Of a DNA stretch of 64,000 bases, positions 57,801-64,000 are shown in pieces. The DNA lies in NCBI RefSeq assembly GCF_963676685.1, contig NC_092352.1, forward strand, positions 26,741,117 to 26,805,116, given 5' to 3'. Source of the DNA: Mytilus edulis (taxonomy: Eukaryota; Mollusca; Bivalvia; Mytilida; Mytilidae). The translations under genes and the position numbers were made by a program. The notes below the pieces were generated by a model that saw only the letters and a list, made by a program, of their open reading frames with translations, was not told where the DNA came from and ran no database searches. The number at the start of each line of letters is the position of its first letter. Within the stretch, counting starts at the first letter, position 1.

Positions 57801-60749
57801 ACTGTGATTACTTTTTACACTAGTCACACTATGGTTAGAATTCTCATTGTCTAACTCTAAAAGTTTATTTTCTTCTTTGAGATCAGCTGTGTTGCCCTTA
57901 CTATCTAAGTCCATATCAACTTCCATCTGTAGAAGTTTATCTTCCTCTTTCTTATCCAAATCATCTTCACAATTTTTGGTTTGTGACTGTGAGTCTCCAT
58001 TACACTTGAGAAGTTCATCTTCAATGGAGTCATCAAGTTCTACAACATCTGGATTTGAGTTTGTATCCACTGTAAGGCATATAAAATATGTGTGAAGTGA
58101 TATCATTCTTAGGAATATTTTTTAACATAAAGGGGGGGGGGATAATTGTAAGAAATACCTTTTTTTTTTTAAACTTGATGTTTTAAAAACAATTATGCTC
58201 ATAGATAATCTTATTAGACATGTATAGTTTTCTGAACACTTGTTGAAACTGAGTTGATAATCTTTGAAGAAAAAAAACAAAATCACTAACAATTTTCCAT
58301 CTTCATCATTTGTGTTCATATTTGTCTCATTGCATCACTATCACTGTATCACTGATTCAAATTCAATGTTTTTTTGCATAATTAACACTGATTCAAATTC
58401 AATGTCTCATTACATCATAAACACTGAATCAAATGCTATGTACATATGTATCATTGCATCATTAACACTGATTCAAATGCAATGTCTCATTAGGCCACAC
58501 TTAAAAATATTTTTGTTTGCCAAAACCCTACCCAAAGGTAAAGACAGTGTGTAGGTAGGTAGGCATTTTCTAAAAACAGAGAAATTGATGTGTCAGATGT
58601 TATTTTACTCTTCATTCTACTGATTAACAAAAAAATTCACATCAGGACAATATAAGATTTCGAGTAGGCAGCTTTTTTCTGGGTAGGTAGGATTAGGACA
58701 ACCAAACCTATTCTTTATTATGGTCTTACATAATAAACACTGAATCAAATTCAAAGTATTATTGCAGCATAAACAATTATTCAAATTCAATGTGCATTTG
58801 TATCATTGCATCATTAACACAGAATCAAATGCAATGTTTCATTGCAAAATTAACACTGATTTAAATTCAATGTATCATTACATCATTAACACTGATTCAA
58901 ATTCAAACTCGTTACATCTTTAACAATGATTCAAAATGCAATGTCTCATTACATCATTAACAATGATTAACACCAATTCAAATTCAATAAGTTCATTGCA
59001 TCATTAATACTGATTCAAATTCAATGAGTTCATTTTAAGGTCACTTTTTGTCGAGCCTGACTTGTTGAAAAAGCGAGACTAAGCGATCCTACATTCCGTC
59101 TGCCTCGGTGTCGTCCACAAATATTCACTCTGTGGTTAAAGTTTTTGAAATTTTAATAACTTTCTTAAACTATACTGGATTTCTACCAAACTTGGACAGA
59201 TGCTTGTTTATGATCATAAGATAGTATCCAGAAGTAAATTTTGAAAAAATAAAATTTCATTTTTTCCATATTTTACTTATATTAAAATGGACTTAGTTTT
59301 TCTGCGGGGAAACATTACATTCACTCTGTGGTTAAAGTTTTTAAAATTTTAATAACTTTCTTAAACTATTATCCTGGGTTTGTACCAAATTTGGACAGAA
59401 GCTTGTTTATGATTATAAGATAGTATCCAGAAGTAAATTTTGTAAAAAAATAAATCCCTTTTTTTCCATATTTTACTTACATGTATAAATGGACTTTCTG
59501 CCAGGAAACAACACATTCACTCTGTGGTTAATTTTCAACAAATTTTAATAACTTTCTTATACTATTTTTAATTTGAACCAAACATGGACAGAAGCTTGTT
59601 TATGATCAAAAGCTAGTATCTAGAAGGAAATTTTGTTAATACTTTGTACCTGTGTATCTGTATTTTACTTATAAATGGACTTAGTTTTTCTTCCAGTTAA
59701 CATAACATACAGTCTGCAGTTAAAAGTTTTTAAAACATTTATAATATTCATAAACTATCCTGCATTTTTACCAAACTTGGACAGAAGCTTCTTACAATCA
59801 AAAGATAGTATCAAGAGGAATATTTTTATTGATTTGTTTCCTCTTTTTTGTTGAGCCTGCAATTTACAGCAAATGTAGGCGAGACACTGGGTTCGGTGGA
59901 ACCCTTACAAATTTTTTGTATTTATGTTAATTGTTGAAGTATCTTGATGCGAAAGATTAAGGAATTGCATTTTCTTAAATGTTGTATTTGTAAGTTTTGC
60001 AAAATCAAACAATTGTAGCATTATACACCCAACATTCTAATTGTGTTTATGGAAATCTCTGAACTTTTCAAATGCTTTCATGTACATATGTATTAATGAC
60101 AAATGAAGGTTTATAAATTCTATCAATATAGTAAGTACAGGAGTTTTCTCAGACAATACATACCTGTCTTCACGCTTGAATTATTTAAAACTTTGTCTGA
60201 GGTTTCTTGTGTACCCTGAATGTCTTTTAAGTTTTCAAATAAATTGTTTCCCAAATGCTTCTCTGTCATACCATTTAGTGAATTACTGTTCTTGATAATA
60301 TTACACTTATTGCGGGATTCCAATCCTATAGATTTTGTTTGAGCTAAGAGATTTCCGAGACTGTTGGCATCATTTGAATTATCTTGGGGTTTCAGTTTAA
60401 CGTTTTTGACATTTGTCATGATATCCTTGAATGAATTCCTGATACTATCGTTAATTGTGAATTTTTTCGGCATTGAGAGAAGGTCAAGGTCGTTTCCATT
60501 TTTCTGAAGAATTGTTGGTGTGTCGTCCAATATGACCAAGTCATCCTCTTTCTTTTCCATCTTTAGACTTAGATATTCACTAAAGTCTAAATCGTGCCCC
60601 GTCTGACTGTTGAGTGCCTTTAACCCAAGTAAACTCTGATTAAAATTCCGATTAAACTCGTTGTTCGGATCAGCTTCGTCTAATGCCTGCATATAATCTT
60701 TTGGTTGTGAAGTTGAATCACATGTAGAATCCGACGCTGGCATGGCCAT
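48719..60749 (-). CDS. ATF7IP: ATF7IP (MCAF) homologue, ten coding exons, complete
   Basis: Exons: 60164-60749, 56607-58069, 56094-56306, 55517-55570, 54751-54780, 52235-52471, 50485-51264, 49635-49797, 49176-49294, 48719-48877. All junctions are GT-AG and the sum is 3804 nt, 1267 residues plus stop, close to the length I recall for human ATF7IP. The start ATG (60749) has an in-frame TAG two codons upstream. Order: acidic disordered N-terminus; Ser/Lys/His-rich region; [20 protein letters not shown]; coiled coil (684-754); Pro/Gln-rich region with a SUMO-interaction motif IIDLTDEEE (about 959); C-terminal fibronectin III domain (about 1160-1260) with [18 protein letters not shown]. Family members bind SETDB1 and the FN3 binds MBD1, supporting H3K9 methylation and silencing in the nucleus. 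An acceptor TACTTACAG just before 60766 implies a 5' untranslated exon further right. Confidence 0.9.
49176..49294 (-). CDS. ATF7IP: ATF7IP coding exon 9 (first half of FN3)
   Basis: [20 protein letters not shown] then [20 protein letters not shown] matches the FN3 core. A second GTAAGT lies 31 bases further on (GTCCCAGGTAAGT near 49145), a possible alternative donor. Confidence 0.85.
49635..49797 (-). CDS. ATF7IP: ATF7IP coding exon 8
   Basis: [20 protein letters not shown] then [15 protein letters not shown], leading into the FN3 domain; phase 1 donor GTAGGT. Confidence 0.85.
50485..51264 (-). CDS. ATF7IP: ATF7IP coding exon 7 (Pro/Gln-rich, SUMO-interaction motif)
   Basis: 260 codons, phase 0 both sides. 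[20 protein letters not shown] first; [17 protein letters not shown] at about 50925-50973 is a canonical hydrophobic-acidic SUMO-interaction motif at nearly the residue number seen in human ATF7IP. The rest is low complexity rich in P, Q, T. Confidence 0.85.
51669..52306 (-). repeat. 80-bp tandem array (8 units) carrying an exon end and splice donor
   Basis: Eight units at exact 80-bp spacing. On the minus strand each reads CACCTCCAACCTTACAAGAC, CCACTTACAGTGTCACAACA, CAGTCACAAATAAAACAAGC, TTTAAGTGTAAGTAGCCAAT. Donor G positions are 52234, 52154, 52074, 51994, 51914, 51834, 51754 and 51674. Two variants (TGTTGTG...CTGTAAG and TTTTGTG...CTATAAG) alternate across units 3-6, pointing to amplification by dimers. 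Confidence 0.85.
52235..52471 (-). CDS. ATF7IP: ATF7IP coding exon 6 (its end is the founder of an 80-bp array)
   Basis: 79 codons from [20 protein letters not shown] to [16 protein letters not shown], using the donor GTAAGT at 52234. The last 72 bases and this donor are repeated seven more times downstream. Use of any later donor adds a stop (TAA) 21 codons past the first donor. Confidence 0.75.
54751..54780 (-). CDS. ATF7IP: ATF7IP coding exon 5 (30-nt microexon)
   Basis: Ten codons [10 protein letters not shown], acceptor TTGAATTCCAG, donor GTAAGC, in frame on both sides. Skipping it would keep the frame. The hammerhead motif at 54870-54915 lies about 90 bases upstream in the intron. Confidence 0.65.
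54870..54915 (-). ncRNA. Hammerhead ribozyme motif in an ATF7IP intron
   Basis: Minus strand: GCGTCA, CTGATGA (54901-54907), stem II GTCTTATGTAGAC, GAAA (54884-54887), short stem III CTCGCG, cleavage after GTC at 54876, then TAGCA of stem I. All invariant core bases are present; stem I and III have mismatches. It belongs to a repeat family that also occurs at 47106 and 47636 and is followed by the family end TAATCCTGGTACC. Small hammerhead retroelements (retrozymes) have been described in mussels. Confidence 0.6.
55517..55570 (-). CDS. ATF7IP: ATF7IP coding exon 4
   Basis: 18 codons, [18 protein letters not shown], acceptor CACTTGTAG, donor GTATGT. Too short for a domain. Confidence 0.7.
55740..56065 (+). 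repeat. Tandem-unit repeat with GAGGTCA blocks, two units
   Basis: AATGAAAATAAGGTCAAGGT and CATGAAAATGAGGTCATGGT, each followed by a CTGCCAGA-like block; same family as 61062-62296. In the ATF7IP intron between exons 3 and 4. Confidence 0.55.
56094..56306 (-). CDS. ATF7IP: ATF7IP coding exon 3 (coiled coil)
   Basis: 71 codons, phase 0 both sides. [20 protein letters not shown] then [20 protein letters not shown] is a charged helix with heptad spacing; I take it as part of the conserved ATF7IP central binding domain. Confidence 0.85.
56607..58069 (-). CDS. ATF7IP: ATF7IP coding exon 2 (large acidic exon)
   Basis: 1463 nt. It opens [20 protein letters not shown], then carries more than a dozen short repeats of the type SVKSNHS, then acidic runs, and ends with [50 protein letters not shown] and [12 protein letters not shown]. 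The basic KKSR stretches are likely nuclear signals. The plus-strand frames over this exon are shadows. Confidence 0.85.
58320..59035 (+). repeat. Minisatellite, unit about 36-40 bp, interrupted
   Basis: CATCATTAACACTGATTCAA then ATTCAATGTCTCATTA recurs more than ten times with drift. A different repeat (58490-58730) splits it. Lies in ATF7IP intron 1. Confidence 0.65.
58490..58730. mobile_element. Dispersed element inserted in the minisatellite
   Basis: AGGCCACACTTAAAAATATT, ACCCTACCCAAAGGTAAAGA and GTGTAGGTAGGTAGGCATTT, then GGGTAGGTAGGATTAGGACA: no similarity to the 36-bp units on either side. Known to me as a frequent mussel sequence. Confidence 0.45.
59045..59905 (+). repeat. Tandem-unit repeat, about 195-bp units
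   Basis: TTCACTCTGTGGTTAAAGTT, AATAACTTTCTTAAACTAT, CAAACTTGGACAGA.GCTTG and AAGATAGTATCCAGAAG recur four or more times. Ends with GTAGGCGAGACACTGGGTTC and GGTGGAACCCTTAC, a familiar bivalve terminus. In ATF7IP intron 1. Confidence 0.65.
60164..60749 (-). CDS. ATF7IP: ATF7IP coding exon 1
   Basis: Starts [20 protein letters not shown]; 195 codons plus one base; donor GTATGT at 60163. A second ATG two codons in (60743) is an alternative start. Content is acidic and disordered ([19 protein letters not shown]). Confidence 0.8.
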
Positions 60750-61060
60750 TAACTAGACATCCTGTAAGTACAAAAGAAATATTTATTTGCACGTTCTTCT
60801 CGGGCGTTCTGGTAAAATACGCGTTACGCTTCAGCAATACCACGTGCAAATAGAATAAATTCTGATTGGACGATTCATACACTCTGAACATTGATCAGCG
60901 AATGTTTCCTTAAATTAACTGCCAACGAGAACCATAGTCTAAACATGAAAAACACTCTCCCGTATTTTTCAACTTAAAGACGCGAAATGACATACTGCAA
61001 TGAATCAAACAGATATCTATAACTTTGTTAACAGTTATGAGTTATTATGTATGCCATTCA
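60750..61060. promoter_or_regulatory. Likely 5' untranslated/promoter region of ATF7IP
   Basis: The coding exon is preceded on the minus strand by TACTTACAG and GATGTCTAG. Further right the DNA is less repetitive, with GCACGTTCTTCTCGGGCG and CACGTGC motifs. No TATA box or clear start site; inferred only from position. Confidence 0.3.
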
Positions 61061-61061
61061 A

Positions 61062-62296
61062 ATCTTTAAACAAGAGTGCACACGCTGAAATGTCTCGCCT
61101 TCTATACTAATCATTATTATTTTGTTGATTGTCCTAAGTATAAAGCTTTATTACAACTGTCTCATAAACTTAACTTTAACCAAGATAACTAAACAGAAAC
61201 CAATGAACCATGAAAATGAGGTCTAGGTCAGATGAACCATGCCAGGCAGACATGTACAGCTAACAATGCTTCCATACAACAAATATAGTAGACCTATTAC
61301 TTATATGTGAAAACTGTTGTTCCTTATTTGTGTTTGTAACTATGTGTTGTTTATTATATTTGTAAAAGAATATTATGTTACAATGATATTATATTATGCT
61401 CCTTGTGAGCCCATTTTATGGAAATAAAGCATCTTCTTTTTCTTCTTCTTCTATAGTTTAAGAAAAATAGACCAAAACACAAAAACTTAACACTGTTCAA
61501 TGAACCGTGCAATTGATGTCATGGTCAAATAAAACCTGCGGGACTGACATATAGATCATAATATATTTCCATACACCAAATATAGTTGACCTTTGGCATA
61601 TAATATTAGATAAAAAGATCAAAACTTAAAAACTTAACTTTGACCACTGAACCATGAAAATGAGGTCATGCCCGCTAGACATGTACACCTTACAATCATT
61701 CCATACAACAAATATAGTAGACCTAATAGGCTATTGCATAAAGTATGAGAAAAACAGACCAAAACACAAAAACTTAACTATAACCACTGAACCATGAAAA
61801 TGAGGTCAAGGTCAGATGACACCTGCCAGTTGGACATGTACACCTTCCAGTCCTTCCATACACCAAATATACTAGCCCTATTGCTTATAGTATCTGAGAT
61901 ATGGACTTGACCACCAAAACTTAACCTTGTTCACTGATCCATGAAATGAGGTCGAGGTCAAGTGAAAACTGTCTGACGGGCATGAGGACCTTGCAAGGTA
62001 CGCACATACCAAATATAGTTATCCTATTACTTATAATAAGAGAGAATTCAACGTTACAAAAATTCTGAACTTTCTTTTCAAGTGGTCACTGAACCATGAA
62101 AATGAGGTCAAGGACATTGGACATGTGACTGACGGAAACTTCGTAACATGAGGCATCTATATACAAAATATGAAGCATCCAGGTCTTCCACCTTCTAAAA
62201 TATATAGCTTTTAAGAAGTGAGCTAACACCGCCGCCGCCGGATCACTATCCCTATGTCGAGCTTTCTGCAACAAAAGTTGCAGGCTCGACAAAAAA
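61062..62296 (+). repeat. Tandem-unit repeat with GAGGTCAAGGTCA blocks
   Basis: Starts AAACAAGAGTGCACACGCTG, then about six units of 150-160 bp (ACCATGAAAATGAGGTCAAG, ACATGTACACCTTACA, CAAATATAGTAGACCTATT). Ends CGCCGCCGCCGGATCACTAT and CAACAAAAGTTGCAGGCTCG. A LINE tail is inserted at about 61308-61452. Confidence 0.65.
61308..61452 (+). mobile_element. LINE 3' tail insertion
   Basis: ATGCTCCTTGTGAGCCCATT, TTATGGAAATAAAGCATCTT, then CTTTTTCTTCTTCTTC: the 3' end and microsatellite tail of a LINE, breaking the tandem units. No coding part. Confidence 0.45.
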
Positions 62297-62667
62297 TCAG
62301 GACACTGAAGAGAGTGGACTCTGCAACTACATGATTTGTACATTACGTCTTGTACTCTTAATATTCTTGTGATGTATTATGAACTGTGCTAAATGTAAAT
62401 TTCAGTGGGCAATTTCAGCGGGCATTGCGGGCGGTCCCCTAAATGGAGTTATGTATATGGTTTATGCCCTCAAACCCCTTTTTTAAATCCTGTATTCATC
62501 TTACCCTATAAGTTACATTATAACATTATTGACCCTTATGTTGTTTATATAGAAAATCAGCAGCCTCCCCATTAGACGATTCAGTTCTGGTCGATGGAGG
62601 ATAACTGCATTATTAACTAGGCAATGATTTCTCGAAAGCAACTTTTTAAAATCTATATATTTGTTAA

Positions 62668-63243
62668 TAAACAAGAGTACCATCTGCAATGTCTCGCCTG
62701 CTTTAGTTTGTCATGATTGAACTTATATTTTACTACCGGCAGTATCGCACACAGTCTATGAAAATGTGGTCCATGTCAAATGAACCCTGCTAGACAGAAA
62801 GGTGCACTGAAACTACAACGATTCCACACACTTAACATAGTGGTCATATGATTTGCTTAAATTACACAACAGACTACAAACCACAAAAAAAGTTACTTGG
62901 ACCGATAAACCATCAAAATGAGGTCAAGGTCATATAAACACATCATAATCATTCCATATACAAAACATATATATGACCTAATGCTTATAGTATCTCATAA
63001 ACTAACAAAAGGAAAAAACATTATTCTATGTACCATGAAAATGAGGTCAAGGTCAGGTTAATCCTGCAAGTCGGATATATACATCTTTTAATCAATCCAC
63101 AACAAGTACATCTTTGTCAGTCCACACCAAAAATCTATTCCTTACAGTATCTCAGATATAGACTTAATCACGAAAACATAACCTTGATCACTTATACAAG
63201 AAATGCAGTATCGGATATGTATACCTTGAATAATACAAATATA
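62668..63243 (+). repeat. Second tandem-unit repeat of the GAGGTCA family
   Basis: AAACAAGAGTACCATCTGCA and TGTCTCGCC mark the start; three to four diverged units follow, without the usual CGCCGCCGCC end. Confidence 0.55.
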
Positions 63244-63960
63244 CTAGAACACACCCGTGATATCGCGGGTCTGTGACTGAATTAAAGAATATAACTATGC
63301 GTGAGCCTTATTTTAGTATTGGTATTGTCATTTGATAAAGTCATGAATTTAGTAGTGTCAACCCTGTGATGACGAACCGTGTATATAGCAAAATCCTAAA
63401 TACAGCGTTTGGTGCTCCGCCTGTCAGATGCGGAACGTACAGATAAGGTAATGGGTAACAGGTTAATATACTATTGGTATCGGTATCGGATTCGACCCGG
63501 AACTTCTTAATTATTGGTAATATTAATTATGTGGAAAACAAAAGGGTCTGGAGTGGTGCAATTTTTAATCAACAGGATTGTACTATATTAGTTATATATA
63601 AAGTTGAATTCTTTGATTCATTGTTTTTACGTGATGACGGCTGACAAATTGGACCTCGTCATTTTAGTATTATAGATAGATATACTAGATATTTTTATGA
63701 TTTTATTAGCGAGGTATTCACAGGACAAAAAATCTATAAAATTTCGGGACAGTCGTTGAATCATTAAAAAATTCGTCGAGGACAATGGAAATTTAATTAT
63801 ATCTGGTAGAGAATAAACGTCCCCAGAAATATAATGCTTTAACATTACTAGTTTACGCCGTCGTTGGTGATTAGAATCCCTATGTATTGCATTCTGAGAT
63901 TGGAATCCCTATGTATTGCCTTCTGAGATGTTTGTCGCAGGGAATACAGACAATCAAATT
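63244..63960. repeat. Probable dispersed repeat
   Basis: ACACCCGTGATATCGCGGGT begins a stretch I recognise as frequent in mussels. GGAATCCCTATGTATTGC is directly repeated (63874 and 63903). No gene. Confidence 0.35.
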
Positions 63961-64000
63961 AAGGATAAACACTTTAACAATGGATGCTTCACTGATTACG

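Noticed and set aside
56633..58095. Plus- and minus-strand frames over ATF7IP exon 2
   Set aside because: Shadows in other frames of the biased Ser/Asp/Glu coding sequence.

Overview
The window looks like nuclear DNA of a marine bivalve, most likely a mussel (Mytilidae). It is AT-rich, the genes are split by GT-AG introns, and several animal gene families are present. The intergenic and intronic DNA is packed with dispersed repeats that I recognise as typical of mussel genomes. The species is an inference; no database could be searched. There are no rRNA or true tRNA genes, CRISPR arrays or bacterial-type operons.

Layout. (1) 1-13.2 kb, minus strand: the 5' part of a death-domain gene, five coding exons all joined in phase 1, running off the left edge. 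Its introns hold a 246-bp MITE, a 1.5-kb foldback element with a 21-bp palindromic tandem core, and a 450-bp palindrome that abuts a splice donor. (2) 13.2-22 kb: repeats only (families A and B, a second MITE copy, a tRNA-headed SINE, a foldback hairpin, retroelement scraps). (3) 22.05-28.5 kb, plus strand: a four-exon gene for a 197-residue protein with two membrane segments; its first intron carries an antisense, decayed LINE. (4) 28.8-32.8 kb: two Penelope-like retroelements head to head, giving 1.73-kb inverted arms that appear nearly identical, each ending in a candidate hammerhead ribozyme. (5) 35.3-37.5 kb, minus: an SLC26/SulP anion transporter whose coding region is one exon. (6) 37.5-46 kb: repeats, including palindromic GCGTTATAACGC arrays bounded by inverted ends 3.4 kb apart. 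(7) 45.9-46.4 kb, minus: a possible two-exon gene fragment. (8) 48.7-60.75 kb, minus: a complete ten-coding-exon ATF7IP (MCAF) gene of 1267 codons, an adaptor of SETDB1 heterochromatin silencing. (9) 60.75-64 kb: tandem-unit repeats.

The genes are unrelated neighbours rather than a pathway. The main points of interest are an 80-bp tandem array inside ATF7IP that repeats the end of an exon together with its splice donor eight times, a hammerhead motif with intact core in sense orientation in an ATF7IP intron, the paired Penelope-like elements with ribozyme-like ends, and two unrelated repeat families that share the design of a palindromic 20-21 bp unit in tandem bounded by inverted repeats.
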